A stretch of DNA of 64,000 nt from Pseudoxanthomonas sp. X-1 (GCF_020042665.1 NZ_CP083376.1:3632001-3696000); one strand, 5' to 3'; positions 35,488-47,983 are shown, numbered from the stretch's first letter. Numbers and translations: made by a program. Notes: generated by a model not told the origin, from the sequence alone.

Positions 35488-36369
35488 TCAGACCTTGCGC
35501 TTGGCGCGCGGATGCGCGCCGTCGTAGACCTTGGCCAGGTGCTGGAAGTCCAGGTGCGTATAGATCTGCGTGGTGGCGATGTCGGCATGGCCGAGCAGTT
35601 CCTGCACGCCGCGCAGGTCGCCGGAGGATTCGAGGATATGGCTGGCGAAGCTGTGCCGCAGCATGTGCGGATGCACGTGCTTGAACAGCCCCTGCCGCTG
35701 CGCCAGCTGCTGGATGCGCAGCTGCACGGCGCGCTGGGAGATCGTGCCGCCGCCGCGGCCGGGGAACACCGGCGCGGCGTCCTCGGCCGGCTTTTCCTCG
35801 CGCCAGGCCGCCAGCGCGGCGCGCGCGTGCGAGCCCACCGGCACGATGCGCTGCTTGCGGCCCTTGCCCAGCACGGTGACCACGCCGGCGGCCAGGTCCA
35901 GGTCGGACCAGCGCAGCGCGCACAGTTCGCTCAGGCGCAGCCCGGAGGAATAGAACAGTTCCAGCAGTGCGCGATCGCGTAGGCCCAGCGGCGCATCGGT
36001 CGGCACCTCGACCAGGCGCACGGCCTCGTCTGCGTCGAGCACCTTGGGCAGCTTGCGCGGCGCCTTGGGCGCGCGCAGCCCGGCCACCGGACTGGCGGCG
36101 ATGCGGCCATGCTTGAGCAGCCACAGATAGAAGCTGCGGCAGGCCGACAGCCGGCGCTGCAGGCTGGTCGCCGCCAGCCCCTGGCGATGGCCGGCGGCGA
36201 TGAAGGCCCGCAGCTGATCGGCCTGCAGCGCCTCGACCGGCGTGCCGTCCTGCGCCTGCGCGGCCCACTGGGTCAGCGCCGTCAGGTCGCGGCGATAGGC
36301 GTCCAGCGTATGCGCGGAGACCTGGCGCTCGACGCGCAGGTGATCGAGGAAGGCCTCAACGGCGGACAT
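35488..36369 (-). CDS. xerC: Tyrosine recombinase XerC
   Basis: XerC, with XerD, resolves chromosome dimers at dif. The 293-residue protein has the N-terminal SAM-like DNA-binding domain and the catalytic domain, with Arg in [32 protein letters not shown] (His and Arg), the [15 protein letters not shown] block with the second His, and the Tyr nucleophile in IYTH. The position downstream of dapF and DUF484 is that of XerC, not XerD. It starts 10 bases after the frameshifted gene. Confidence 0.95.
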   Translation of the reverse strand: MSAVEAFLDHLRVERQVSAHTLDAYRRDLTALTQWAAQAQDGTPVEALQADQLRAFIAAGHRQGLAATSLQRRLSACRSFYLWLLKHGRIAASPVAGLRAPKAPRKLPKVLDADEAVRLVEVPTDAPLGLRDRALLELFYSSGLRLSELCALRWSDLDLAAGVVTVLGKGRKQRIVPVGSHARAALAAWREEKPAEDAAPVFPGRGGGTISQRAVQLRIQQLAQRQGLFKHVHPHMLRHSFASHILESSGDLRGVQELLGHADIATTQIYTHLDFQHLAKVYDGAHPRAKRKV

Positions 36370-36378
36370 GCCGCGGCC

Positions 36379-36757
36379 TCACTGCTGTATCCGATGGCGC
36401 AGCATGCGCTGCACCAGCCGCAGGTAGCGCGCCGGGGCCCTGGGCAGCAGCGCCATCACCACCGACAGCAGCAGCACCGCGGTGACCACCACGGGCACCA
36501 GCAGCGCATCGACGTACGTCCAGCCGGTGCTCATCGCGGCGCCGATCGCGAACAGGCCGCGCGTGTGCGAGAGCTGCTCGCTGGAACAGCGCATGGCCGA
36601 GACCTGGGCGATCACCAGCAGCACGCAGGTCGGCCGCGAGCGCGACGCCCCAGGTGCCCTGAGACACCGGATGCCGCCGCGCGTACACGCCGGTGGCCAA
36701 CAGCGGCCATAGCCGGAAGATCGCCATGGACAGCATGACCCAGGCGCGGAAGAACAT
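36379..36757 (-). pseudogene. Frameshifted membrane protein gene
   Basis: Reading from ATG 36757 gives MFFRAWVMLSMAIFRLWPLL...QGTWGVALA. Beyond about 36640 this frame turns into Arg/Ala-rich nonsense, while the +1-shifted frame continues a hydrophobic sequence (TCVLLVIAQVSAM..., then ALLVPVVVTAVLLLSVVMAL) to a stop at 36379. Joined, they would form a ~125-residue protein with about three membrane helices. The switch point is near 36630-36640 (CGCAGGTCGGCCGCG on the + strand). It fits neatly between DUF484 and xerC with 10-base gaps. A recent mutation, a sequencing error or programmed shifting cannot be told apart here. Confidence 0.65.
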
Positions 36758-36767
36758 CGCCCTCGCC

Positions 36768-37445
36768 CTAGGCGTCGAAGCGTTTCAAGGCGGTGGTCAG
36801 CGCCTCGCCCATCATGCGCAGGAACAGCGTGCCCATGCCGGGATAGAAGCGGTTTCCGTCGCGGCTGCCCACGGCCACCAGGCCTACGCCGGGCAGCGGC
36901 AGCAGCGCCGAGGAGCCGATCTCCTCGGCCTGGGCGGCGTAGAGCAGCGTGTTCTTCTGCGGCTGCAGGCGCCCGCATAGCGGCTCGCCATCGGCCAGGC
37001 AGTCGCGGAACGGGACCAGGTGCGAGCTGCCCTCGGCGATCGACTGCAGCCAGGGCGCATCGGCCAGCGACTCCGGCAACGGGGCGAAGATCACGATCCG
37101 CACCAGGTCGCCCTGGAAATCCTCTTCCAGCGAGGCCGCCATCGCCGCCAGCGTGTCGGCGACACTGGACTGGCGCATCAGCGCCAGGGTCAGCTGGTGC
37201 ACGCGCACGGCCAGGCGCTCGTTCTCCAGCGCATTGGCCGACAGCTCCCCCAGGCGGCGCGAGAGCTCGCGGTTCTTGTCGCGCAGCACCTCCAGCTGGT
37301 AGCTGGCCAGCGAGGCGGCCGGGCCCTTCTCGCGCGGCACCACCAGGGTCTGGGCCAGGTCCGGGAACTGCTGCAGGAAGCCGGGATGCCGGCGCAGCCA
37401 GGCGGCCACCTCGTGGCTGCCAAGTTTCTCGTGGGTCTCGCTCAT
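36768..37445 (-). CDS. DUF484 family protein (GAF-like)
   Basis: The 225-residue protein has the DUF484 order: an N-terminal helix with [18 protein letters not shown], a coiled coil ([20 protein letters not shown]), then a GAF-like domain ending [17 protein letters not shown]. Family members commonly lie between dapF and xerC, as here, but the function is unknown. The ATG at 37445 overlaps the dapF stop as ATGA and is preferred over the ATG at 37454. Confidence 0.88.
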   Translation of the reverse strand: MSETHEKLGSHEVAAWLRRHPGFLQQFPDLAQTLVVPREKGPAASLASYQLEVLRDKNRELSRRLGELSANALENERLAVRVHQLTLALMRQSSVADTLAAMAASLEEDFQGDLVRIVIFAPLPESLADAPWLQSIAEGSSHLVPFRDCLADGEPLCGRLQPQKNTLLYAAQAEEIGSSALLPLPGVGLVAVGSRDGNRFYPGMGTLFLRMMGEALTTALKRFDA

Positions 37446-38293
37446 TGCGTCCATTCCCCTTCGAACACGAATGTCGCCGGCCCGGACATCACCACCTCGG
37501 CGGCATCGTCGGGCCAGTCGATCTGCAGGTCGCCGCCGGGCAGCGACACGGTGACGCTACGCTCGACCAGGCCGGCGCGCATCAGCACCACCGCCGCCGC
37601 GCAGGCGCCGCTGCCGCAGGCCAGGGTTTCGCCGACGCCGCGCTCGAGCACGCGCAGCGCGATGCGCTGGCGGCTGATCACCTGGGCGAAGCCGACGTTG
37701 ACCGATTCGGGAAACGCCGCGCTGGTCTGCAGCGCCGGCCCCAGCACGCTCACCGGCGCGCTGGCCACATCGGCCACCTGCACCACCGCATGCGGATTGC
37801 CCATCGACACCGCGCCGAACACCACCGGCGCGCCGTCGACCTGCACCGAATAGCTCGGCTGCTCGCTGTCGAACCCGGCCAGTGGCACCTGCGCGGGCTG
37901 CCAGTGCGGCATGCCCATGGCCACGGCGAAGCCGGCCTCGGTGCGCTGCACGCGATGGGTACCGGCGGGGCTGTCCATCTGGAAGGGCGCCTCGGCCTTG
38001 GCCAGGCCGGCGCGCACCAGCCAGGCGGCGATGCAGCGCGCGCCGTTGCCGCACTGGCCCGAGAGCGAGCCGTCGGCGTTCCAGATCCGGTACGAGGCGA
38101 CCGAGCCCTCGGCCCGCGGCGCCTCGATGGTCAGCAGCTGGTCGCAGCCCACCCCGCGATGCCGGTCGGCCAGCTGCGCGGCCAGGGCCGCGTCCGGCGC
38201 CGGGCGGCCGCCGCGCAGGTCGAGCACGACGAAGTCGTTGCCCGCCCCATGCATCTTGGAGAACCGCAGCGGCGCGGCGTCAGTGCTCGCCAT
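37442..38293 (-). CDS. dapF: Diaminopimelate epimerase DapF
   Basis: DapF converts LL- to meso-diaminopimelate for lysine and peptidoglycan. The 283-residue protein has [13 protein letters not shown] at the N-terminus and both catalytic Cys motifs, GQCGNGARC and ACGSGACA. The ATG at 38293 lies 14 bases inside the end of lptM, indicating coupling. Its product feeds MurE, encoded in the same window. Confidence 0.96.
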   Translation of the reverse strand: MASTDAAPLRFSKMHGAGNDFVVLDLRGGRPAPDAALAAQLADRHRGVGCDQLLTIEAPRAEGSVASYRIWNADGSLSGQCGNGARCIAAWLVRAGLAKAEAPFQMDSPAGTHRVQRTEAGFAVAMGMPHWQPAQVPLAGFDSEQPSYSVQVDGAPVVFGAVSMGNPHAVVQVADVASAPVSVLGPALQTSAAFPESVNVGFAQVISRQRIALRVLERGVGETLACGSGACAAAVVLMRAGLVERSVTVSLPGGDLQIDWPDDAAEVVMSGPATFVFEGEWTQ

Positions 38294-38528
38294 CGCCACC
38301 GCCCTGGTCGACGGCCTTGCTGGCGGCGTCGTCCTGCGGGTTTGGCGCGGAGGTAGGCGCCTGCGGCTTGACCTGCACCGGCGGCGCGCCGGTCTGGGTC
38401 TTGGGGGCGGGAGCGGGCTGCTGCACCGGCGTCGGCCGTTCCGGCAGCACCAGCGGACCCTTGTTGCCACAGGCGGACAGCGCCAGCAGCGCGGCGCTCG
38501 ACAGCGCCAGTCGCGATACGGTCTTCAT
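38280..38528 (-). CDS. lptM: LptM (YifL-like) small lipoprotein
   Basis: The 82-residue product has a lipoprotein signal with lipobox LSAC and the mature start [11 protein letters not shown], the conserved signature of the YifL/LptM family. In E. coli LptM assists assembly of the LPS translocon LptD. The rest is a Pro/Gln-rich low-complexity tail. It is located directly upstream of dapF, as in most Gammaproteobacteria. Confidence 0.88.
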   Translation of the reverse strand: MKTVSRLALSSAALLALSACGNKGPLVLPERPTPVQQPAPAPKTQTGAPPVQVKPQAPTSAPNPQDDAASKAVDQGGGDGEH

Positions 38529-38595
38529 GGGGTCGAGTATAGCGAGTGCCGGCGCACAACCGCCCGCATGCGGCGGGGCGCCGATCAGCGTCGCG

Positions 38596-39057
38596 TCATG
38601 GCGCGGCCGGGGGCTCGGGCCGCTGCCACATCCACAGCACCACCGCCGACAGGCAGGCCACCGGAATGGCCGACAGCCACCAGTGCGCCGGCGTCAGCCA
38701 GGCCATCGCGGTCACGGTGAATGCGGCGCTGGCCAGCATGGTCCAGCTCGCCAGCCACTTGGCCCGGCGCGGGATCGCCCCGTGCGCCTGCCAGTCGTGG
38801 ATCAGCGGGCCGAAGTGCCGGTGCGCCAGCAGGGCGCGGTGCAGGCGCTCGGACCCGCGCGAGGCGGCGAAGGCCGCGATCAGGATGAACACCGTGGTCG
38901 GCATCACCGGCAGGAACAACCCGATCACGCCCAGCAGCAGGCTGGTCCAGGCCAGCAGCCACCAGGCCCAGCGAAAGCGGCTGGGGGGCGGCGTCAGTTC
39001 CGGCGGCAGGGGCGTGTCCACCTGCGTATTGTCGCCCGCCGCGCGTGTAGGCGGCAT
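38596..39057 (-). CDS. DUF454 (YbaN-like) inner membrane protein
   Basis: The 153-residue protein has the DUF454 pattern: a first helix with LLLGVIGLFLPVMPTTVF, the polar SERLHRALLAHRHFGPLIHDW block, and C-terminal hydrophobic segments. The family is widespread, inner-membrane and of unknown function. The ATG at 39057 is the first plausible start; upstream codons translate to Arg/Pro-rich sequence. It precedes lptM-dapF on the same strand by 67 bases. Confidence 0.83.
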   Translation of the reverse strand: MPPTRAAGDNTQVDTPLPPELTPPPSRFRWAWWLLAWTSLLLGVIGLFLPVMPTTVFILIAAFAASRGSERLHRALLAHRHFGPLIHDWQAHGAIPRRAKWLASWTMLASAAFTVTAMAWLTPAHWWLSAIPVACLSAVVLWMWQRPEPPAAP

Positions 39058-39090
39058 CGCGAAAGGCGCACGCTGCGTTGCAGGCCACGC

Positions 39091-39117
39091 CGATGTTCCC
39101 GGCTGGCGGGAACATCG
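39091..39117. terminator. 11-bp hairpin after S9 oligopeptidase gene
   Basis: CGATGTTCCCG and CGGGAACATCG pair perfectly with loop GCTGG, 47 bases past the stop of the oligopeptidase B-like gene. There is no T-run. The GTTCCCG core is similar to the repeat hairpin at 6589, so it may be a repeat remnant used as a 3' end. Confidence 0.45.
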
Positions 39118-39163
39118 GCTGCGGAAACAACCGGACCGGAGCGATCCTCCGCCCGGGCGGCCC

Positions 39164-41293
39164 TCAGTCGGCCTTGGCCACGCCCAGCTGGTCGAGCATG
39201 AAGGCGTAGTACTCGGCCATTTCCTGGTAGCGGCGGAAACGGCCGGACTTGCCGCCATGCCCGGCTTCCATGTTGATGCGGAACACCACCGGCAGCGTGC
39301 CGGTGTCCAGGTCGCGCAGGCGGGCCACGTACTTGGCCGGCTCCCAGTACTGCACCTGCGAGTCCCACAGCCCGGTGCCGACGAACATCGCCGGGTAGGC
39401 GCGCTTCTTCAGGTTGTCGTAGGGCGAGTAGGTGACGATGTAGTCGTAGAACTCGCGCTTCTCCGGGTTGCCCCACTCGTCGTATTCGTTGGTGGTCAGC
39501 GGGATGCTCGGGTCGAGCATGGTGGTGACCACGTCCACGAACGGCACCTGCGAGATGATCACGCGGTAGTCGTCCGGCGCCATGTTGGTGATCGCGCCCA
39601 TCAGCAGGCCGCCGGCGCTGCCGCCCATCGCCGCGACGCGGTCCTTGGCCGCGTAACCCTGCTTGACCAGCGCCTCGGTGACGTCGATGAAGTCGGTGAA
39701 GGTGTTCTTCTTCTTGAGCAGCTTGCCGTTGTCGTACCAGGCCCGGCCCATCTCCTCGCCGCCGCGGATGTGGGCGATGGCGTAGACCATGCCGCGATCG
39801 AGCAGGCTCACCACCGGCCCGGAGAAGCCAGGATCCATCGACATCCCGTAGCTGCCGTAGCCGTACTGCAGCAGCGCGGCAGTGCCGTCCTTCTTGAAGC
39901 CCTTCTTGTAGACCAGCGACACCGGCACCTTGGTGCCGTCGCGCGCGGTCACCCACAGCCGCTCGGTGGTGTACTTGGCGGGGTCATAGCCCAGCACCGG
40001 CTGCTGCTTGAGCAAGCGGCGCTCGCCGGTGATGGTGTTGAGCTCGTAGGTCGTGGCCGGCGTGGTCAGCGAGGTATAGCTGTAGCGCAGCCACGGCGTG
40101 TCGTGCTCGGGATTGGCGTCCAGGCCCATCGAATAGGCCGGCTCGTCGGCCTGGACATAGGAGGACTTGCCGTCCTTGCCCAGCAGCCGGATGCGCTCCA
40201 GCCCTTCCGAGCGCTCGCCGATCGCGGTGAAGCCGTCGAACAGCTCGAAGCCGTCGATGTAGACGCTGTCGCTGTGCGCGATCCAGTCCTTCCAGTCCTT
40301 GCGCGCGGTGGCGCCGTCGGCCGCGGTCACGATCTTGAAGTTGGTCGCGCCGTCGGCATTGGTGCGGATCACCCAGCGGCCATCGAAATGGTCGGCGTCG
40401 TATTCCACATCGCGCGCACGCGGCGCCAGCACGGTGAAGGCCTGCGGATCGGCCGCCGGCGCGTAGCGCTCCTCGCTGGAGACCGTGCTGTGCACGCCGA
40501 TGGTGATGTACTTGTCGTCGCGGGTGCGGCCCAGGCCCATATAGAAGCTGTCGTCGTGCTCCTCATAGACCAGCGGGTCCTGCGCCACCGGCGTGCCCAG
40601 CACGTGCTTCTTCACGCGCACGGTCAGCAGCGTCTCCGGGTCGTTCTCGACGTAGAACAGGGTCTTGTTGTCGTCGGCCCAGACCACGTCGGGCGACACG
40701 CCCAGGATCTCGTCCGGCAGCACCTGGCCGGTGCTCAGGTCCTTGAAGCGGATCGTGTACTGGCGCCGGCCGACCGCATCGTCGGCATAGGCCAGCAGAC
40801 GGTTGTCCTGGCTGACATCCCAGGTGCCGACGCTGTAATAGCCCTTGCCGTCGGCCAGCGCGTTGACGTCCAGCATCACCTCTTCCGGCGCCTCCATGCT
40901 GCCCTTGCGGCGGGCGTGCACGGGATAGTCCTTGCCGGTCTCGAAACGCGTGTAGTACCAGTAGCCGCGCTCGCGGTACGGCACCGACGCATCGTCCTGC
41001 TTGATGCGCGCGACGATCTCCTTGTAGAGCGTGCCCTGCAGCGGCTTGAGCGGCGCCAGCACCGCATCGGCGTAGGCGTTCTCGGCCTTGAGGTAGTCGA
41101 GCATCTGCGGGTTGGCTCGCTTGTCGTCGCGCAGCCAGTAGTACTCGTCCTGGCGCTGCGCGCCGAACGGCGCGGTGACCACATGCGGCTTCTTGGCCGC
41201 GTCCGGCGGCGTGGCCTGGGTGGCGGCGAGGGTCGAGGGAATGGAAGTGCTCATCAGCAGGGTCGCGGCCAGCAGGGCGGGAAGGGGCTTCAT
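39164..41293 (-). CDS. ptrB: Exported oligopeptidase B-like S9A peptidase
   Basis: The 709-residue protein has a signal peptide (about 1-23), a beta-propeller and an S9 alpha/beta-hydrolase domain. The active Ser lies in GGSAGGLL, the Asp near GLWDSQVQYWEPAKY and the His in EAGHGGKSGR. RGGEEMGRAWYDNGK is typical of oligopeptidase B, which cuts short peptides after Arg or Lys. The signal peptide places it in the periplasm, unlike the cytosolic E. coli enzyme. A second S9 peptidase gene lies 87 bases upstream on the same strand. Confidence 0.9.
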   Translation of the reverse strand: MKPLPALLAATLLMSTSIPSTLAATQATPPDAAKKPHVVTAPFGAQRQDEYYWLRDDKRANPQMLDYLKAENAYADAVLAPLKPLQGTLYKEIVARIKQDDASVPYRERGYWYYTRFETGKDYPVHARRKGSMEAPEEVMLDVNALADGKGYYSVGTWDVSQDNRLLAYADDAVGRRQYTIRFKDLSTGQVLPDEILGVSPDVVWADDNKTLFYVENDPETLLTVRVKKHVLGTPVAQDPLVYEEHDDSFYMGLGRTRDDKYITIGVHSTVSSEERYAPAADPQAFTVLAPRARDVEYDADHFDGRWVIRTNADGATNFKIVTAADGATARKDWKDWIAHSDSVYIDGFELFDGFTAIGERSEGLERIRLLGKDGKSSYVQADEPAYSMGLDANPEHDTPWLRYSYTSLTTPATTYELNTITGERRLLKQQPVLGYDPAKYTTERLWVTARDGTKVPVSLVYKKGFKKDGTAALLQYGYGSYGMSMDPGFSGPVVSLLDRGMVYAIAHIRGGEEMGRAWYDNGKLLKKKNTFTDFIDVTEALVKQGYAAKDRVAAMGGSAGGLLMGAITNMAPDDYRVIISQVPFVDVVTTMLDPSIPLTTNEYDEWGNPEKREFYDYIVTYSPYDNLKKRAYPAMFVGTGLWDSQVQYWEPAKYVARLRDLDTGTLPVVFRINMEAGHGGKSGRFRRYQEMAEYYAFMLDQLGVAKAD

Positions 41294-41380
41294 GGATAGG
41301 TCCGTCTGGATCGGGTTGCAAGGGCCGGACGCAGACGCCGCGCATCCCGCGGCACCCGCGCAGTGCGGCGGCGACTCATT

Positions 41381-43501
41381 TCACTTGCTCAGCTGTTCCC
41401 ACAGGAAGGTGTAGGCCAACGCGTTCATGTGCGCGGACTGGGCGTTGTTGGCCGCGCCGCCGTGGCCGCCCTCGATATTTTCGTAGTAGCGCACGTTCTT
41501 GCCGGCGTCGAGCATCCTGGCCGCCATCTTTCGCGCGTGACCGGGATGGACGCGGTCGTCGCGGGTGGAGGTCAGGAACAGCGTCGGCGGGTAGTCCTTG
41601 CTGGCGTCGAACAGGTGATACGGCGAGAAGGTCTTGATGTAGTCCCAGTCGGCCGTGTCCGGGTTGCCGTACTCGGCCATCCACGAGGCGCCGGCCAGCA
41701 GATGGCTGTAGCGCTTCATGTCCAGCAGCGGCACCTGCACCACGATCGCGCCGAACAGCTGCGGATACTGGGTCAGCATGTTGCCCATCAGCAGGCCGCC
41801 GTTGCTGCCGCCCATCGCGCCCAGGTGGGCGGGCGAGGTGATCCTGCGCGCGGCCAGGTCCTGGGCCACCGCGGCGAAGTCCTCGTAGGCCTTGTGCCGG
41901 TTGGCCTTGAGCGCGGCCTGGTGCCAGCGCGGGCCGTATTCGCCGCCGCCGCGGATGTTGGCCACCGCGTACACGCCGCCCCTCTCCAGCCAGCCCTTGC
42001 CGATGCCGCCGGAATAGCCGGGCGTCATCGAGATCTCGAAGCCGCCATAGCCGTACAGCAGGGTCGGCGCGCGGCCGTCGTACTTCAGGTCCTTGGGCCG
42101 CACCAGGAAGTACGGCACGCGCGTGCCGTCCTTGGAGGTCGCGAAGTGCTGCTCGATCACATCGCGCGAGGCGTCGAAGAAGGTCGGCATCGTCTTCAAC
42201 GGCGTCAGCGCGGCCGTCGGCGCGTTGGCGTCGGCCAGCATCAGCGTGGTCGGCGTCAGGTAGTCGGTGACGGTCAGCCACAGCGCGTCGGAGTCGTCGC
42301 CGTCCACGGCGCTGGCGCTGATCGCGCCGAAGGCCGAGTCGCCCACCTTCAGCGGCGTGGACACCCACTTGCCCTCGGTGTGGGTCAGTACGCTGAGGCG
42401 GTTCTTGACGTCCTGCATGACATTGAGGACGACGTGGTGGCGGGTGAAGGTGACCCCGGCCAGCGAGGTCGTGTCGGTCGGCTCGAACAGCACCTCGAAG
42501 TCGCGCTTGCCGGCCATGAAGTCGTCGAAGCGCGCGACCAGCAGCGAGCCGGCCTTGTAGGTCTTGCCGCCGACGGTCCACGGCTCGCGCAGTTCCAGCG
42601 CCAGCCATTCGCGCTGCACGGTCTTCTGCGCCGAGTTGGGCGCATCGATCTTGGTCAGCGTTCCATCCTTGCTACGCAGATACAGCTCGTCGTTGTAGAA
42701 GGCGATGGTGCGGGTGACGAAGTCGCGCTCGAAGCCCGGCGTGGCGTCATGCGCGGCGGCGATGTACATGTCCTCCGGCTTGCCCTCGTAGACGAGCTTG
42801 GCCGAGGCCAGCGGCGTGCCGCGCTTCCATTCCTTGACGATGCGCGGATAGCCCGAAGTGGTCAGGCTGCCGTCGCCGAAGTCGGTGTAGACATAGACGG
42901 TGTCGGCATCGATCCAGCCCAGCCCGCCCTTGGCCGCCGGCCGGTAGAAGCCGTCCTTGACCCAGGTCTTGGTGGTCAGGTCGAACTCGCGGGTCACGTC
43001 GGCATCCGAGCCGCCGCGCGAGAGCGCGATCAGGCAGCGGGTGTAGTCGGGCTTGCGGCATTCGGCGCCGTGCCAGACCCAGGTCTCGTGCTCGGCGGCG
43101 TTGAGCGCATCGAGGTCCAGCACGGTTTCCCAGGTGGGATTGGGCTTGCGGTACTCGGCCAGCGTGGTGCGGCGCCAGACGCCGCGGGCGTGGTCCTTGT
43201 CCTTCCACAGGTTGTAGTAGTAGTCACCGATCTTGCTGACGTAGGGGATCTTGGCGTCAGAGTCCAGGATCGCGCGGATCTGCCCTTCCAGCTGCTTGAA
43301 CTGCGGCGTGCCGGCCAGCTGCGCCTCGGTGACGGCGTTGTGCTCCTTGACCCAGGCCAGCGGCCGGGCGCCCTCGACCTCTTCCATCCACTGGTAGGGG
43401 TCGTTGTCCACGGGGGTCTCCTGGGCATGGGCGCTGGCGGCGGCAAGGCCTGCGACCAGGGCGAGGGCGAATCGGTTCAAGGCGGGCTCCGTACGAGGCA
43501 T
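41381..43501 (-). CDS. Exported prolyl oligopeptidase family S9A peptidase
   Basis: The 706-residue protein has a signal peptide (cleavage near AHAQ), an N-terminal DPYQWMEEVEGARPLAWVKE typical of prolyl oligopeptidases, a beta-propeller, and the catalytic domain: Ser in GGSNGGLLMG, Asp in DDRVHPGHARK and His in EGGHGGAAN. It should cleave short peptides after Pro in the periplasm. It is a distant paralogue of the next gene downstream, and the pair probably forms one peptide-degrading operon. Confidence 0.9.
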   Translation of the reverse strand: MPRTEPALNRFALALVAGLAAASAHAQETPVDNDPYQWMEEVEGARPLAWVKEHNAVTEAQLAGTPQFKQLEGQIRAILDSDAKIPYVSKIGDYYYNLWKDKDHARGVWRRTTLAEYRKPNPTWETVLDLDALNAAEHETWVWHGAECRKPDYTRCLIALSRGGSDADVTREFDLTTKTWVKDGFYRPAAKGGLGWIDADTVYVYTDFGDGSLTTSGYPRIVKEWKRGTPLASAKLVYEGKPEDMYIAAAHDATPGFERDFVTRTIAFYNDELYLRSKDGTLTKIDAPNSAQKTVQREWLALELREPWTVGGKTYKAGSLLVARFDDFMAGKRDFEVLFEPTDTTSLAGVTFTRHHVVLNVMQDVKNRLSVLTHTEGKWVSTPLKVGDSAFGAISASAVDGDDSDALWLTVTDYLTPTTLMLADANAPTAALTPLKTMPTFFDASRDVIEQHFATSKDGTRVPYFLVRPKDLKYDGRAPTLLYGYGGFEISMTPGYSGGIGKGWLERGGVYAVANIRGGGEYGPRWHQAALKANRHKAYEDFAAVAQDLAARRITSPAHLGAMGGSNGGLLMGNMLTQYPQLFGAIVVQVPLLDMKRYSHLLAGASWMAEYGNPDTADWDYIKTFSPYHLFDASKDYPPTLFLTSTRDDRVHPGHARKMAARMLDAGKNVRYYENIEGGHGGAANNAQSAHMNALAYTFLWEQLSK

Positions 43502-43554
43502 TGCAGCCGCCGCACGCTAGCACAGCCCTCGCGGTGCCCTGCCCGTGCCGAAGG

Positions 43555-43893
43555 TCAGGCCACGCGGGCGGGCGAGCGGCTGCGTGACCCGATGGTCATC
43601 GAACGGCGCCGGCGCGCCTGCTGACCGCCGCGCCGACGCCGCGGCGCGAGTTCCGTGGCGGCCTGGGCCGGCGCGGGCCAGGACGGCAGGCGGAAGCGGT
43701 GCAGCGACCACCAGGCCACCAGCGGCAGGCCGGCCAGCCACAGCGGCGTCCAGCCCAGCGCCTCGGTCGATCCGCGCGCGCCCGGCAGCAGGACCACCAG
43801 GGCCAGACCGGTCAGCGCGATCGTGCGCAGGGTCAGCTCCAGGCGCGGATCGGCGTGGGAAGCGGTGCGGGCAGCGTGCGAAACGTAGGCCAT
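43555..43893 (-). CDS. Small membrane protein of unknown function
   Basis: The 112-residue product from ATG 43893 has two hydrophobic stretches (TIALTGLALVVLLPGA and TPLWLAGLPLVAWWSL) and a very Arg-rich C-terminus (RRRRGGQQARRRR). No family is recognised. It is divergent from the lipocalin gene with 115 bases between the starts. Codon use fits the neighbourhood, but the short length leaves some doubt. Confidence 0.6.
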   Translation of the reverse strand: MAYVSHAARTASHADPRLELTLRTIALTGLALVVLLPGARGSTEALGWTPLWLAGLPLVAWWSLHRFRLPSWPAPAQAATELAPRRRRGGQQARRRRSMTIGSRSRSPARVA

Positions 43894-44008
43894 GGCGGTG
43901 CATCCGGTCGGGTGTGGAAGCGCAGGCTGCCCGCGCCCCTTCTCACCGGTTGCGACCGCCGCGCGGGCGAACGCGGCCTTGACGCCGGCCGGCCTAGCCT
44001 GCTCGCCG

Positions 44009-44620
44009 ATGCCCGCCCTGCCGACCATCGCCTCGCCCCGGAAGCGCCGCCACCTGCTGGCCCTGGCGCTGCTGCCCCTGATCGCCGCCTGCGGGACCGT
44101 GCCCATGCCGACCACAAGTACCGACGCCGCTCCGCCGATCGACCTGCCGCGCTTCATGGGCGCCTGGCACGTGATCGCCCATGTGCCCTATTTCGGCGAG
44201 CGCGGCCATGTCGCCAGCCGCGACGAGTACCGGCTCAAGCCGGGCGGCGGCATCGCCGTGCATTACGTCTATCAGGAAGGCTTCGGCGAGCCGGTCAAGA
44301 CCCTGGATTCGCGCGCCACGGTCAAGGCCGGCACCGGCAACCGGCGCTGGACCACCTGGTTCTTCGGCGTGATCCCGACCAAGTACCGCATCCTGGAGAC
44401 CGCGCCGGACTACTCCTGGGCGCTGGTCGACTATCCGGGCCGCGACCTGGCCTGGATCTTCTCGCGCACCGCTGACCTGCCCGATGCGCAGTACGCCGAG
44501 CTGGTGGCCCGGATGCGCGCCCACGGCGTGGACACGGGCAAGCTGGTGCGCGTGCCGCAGCTGGCCGAACAGGAAGGCCAGCCGGGCTTCGCCCCGGCGA
44601 AAAAGCCGCAGACGCGCTAG
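44009..44620 (+). CDS. Lipocalin-family lipoprotein (Blc-like)
   Basis: The 203-residue product from ATG 44009 has a lipoprotein signal ending LPLIAACG. A bacterial lipocalin domain of the Blc type follows: DLPRFMGAWHVIAHVPYF (first strand with the G-x-W motif), the beta strands VHYVYQEGF and KYRILETAPDYSWALVDYP, and a C-terminal helix. Such proteins bind lipids or heme-like ligands at the outer membrane. The frame extends upstream to 43892, but without a signal-like sequence. Confidence 0.87.
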   Translation: MPALPTIASPRKRRHLLALALLPLIAACGTVPMPTTSTDAAPPIDLPRFMGAWHVIAHVPYFGERGHVASRDEYRLKPGGGIAVHYVYQEGFGEPVKTLDSRATVKAGTGNRRWTTWFFGVIPTKYRILETAPDYSWALVDYPGRDLAWIFSRTADLPDAQYAELVARMRAHGVDTGKLVRVPQLAEQEGQPGFAPAKKPQTR

Positions 44621-45011
44621 CCGTTCACAGCGCAACAAAAAGATTATCTGTTGGAGCGCGGGCCGAGCGCGGACCGCGCCAGTGCATGCACTCAACCGAC
44701 AGCGTCGACCCTGCCGCGTGCGCGCTCTGGCGCGGCATCCGTCCAGGGCGCGATGGGATTAGAGAGCGCCAACAGCTCCCTATGTTTCGGTGGAGCCGGC
44801 CATGGCGGCGATGGGGCTCTCCCGGGAAAGCCTCATCGCCGCCATGGCGGCTCCCACCGTGATCCGGTCGGCACCCCGCGAGGCACGCGAGACGTCCTTC
44901 GACTTTCGAGTAGAGGCCTGCTGACGCGCCGCTCGCGGCAGCGGGCGGCGGGCGGTGAACGCCCGAGGCCGCAGCACACACGCTCCCAGGCCAGTCGATC
45001 GGGTGAAGCAC
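44621..45011. other. Intergenic region between lipocalin and secA
   Basis: No gene is supported in these ~390 bases. They hold a copy of the GCCGCCATGGCGGC inverted repeat (44789-44858) and several short unrelated open frames. Confidence 0.5.
44789..44858. repeat. Dispersed inverted repeat, GCCGCCATGGCGGC type, copy 2
   Basis: The arms GGTGGAGCCGGCCATGGCGGC and GCCGCCATGGCGGCTCCCACC are inverted copies with minor differences. The centre ATGGGGC...CGGGAAAGCCTCATC matches the copy at 31276-31339, 13 kb away. One arm is perfect and the other has drifted, so this copy looks older or less constrained. Confidence 0.85.
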
Positions 45012-45041
45012 AAAAAAAGCCCGGAGCTCATCCGGGCTTTT
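45012..45041 (-). terminator. Rho-independent terminator of secA
   Basis: AAAAAAA-GCCCGG-AGCTCAT... CCGGGC-TTTT is seen on the + strand. Read on the - strand it is a CCGGGC stem followed by seven T, 25 bases past the secA stop. The TTTT on the other side means that it could also stop + strand transcription. Confidence 0.85.
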
Positions 45042-45066
45042 CGTCTTTCAACGCGTGCTCAACCGC

Positions 45067-47814
<2,748 letters not shown>

Positions 47815-47983
47815 GAAGAAGAACCGGAATGGGAAGGAGCGTCGGCACCACCGCTGGCCTCTTTGCTTCCCCAAGGCCGGATGCCGAAAAACACGACGCG
47901 GGCGCAAGGCGCCCCGTCACGAGAACACGACATTGTAGCTTGGGGCGCCGCTGATCGAATCAAGGCGCCCCGCGGGCGGCGTC

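Noticed and set aside
38546..41299. 917-codon + strand open frame antisense to the S9 peptidase
   Set aside because: It is a His/Val/Arg-rich shadow of a well-supported peptidase gene, with no recognisable domain.
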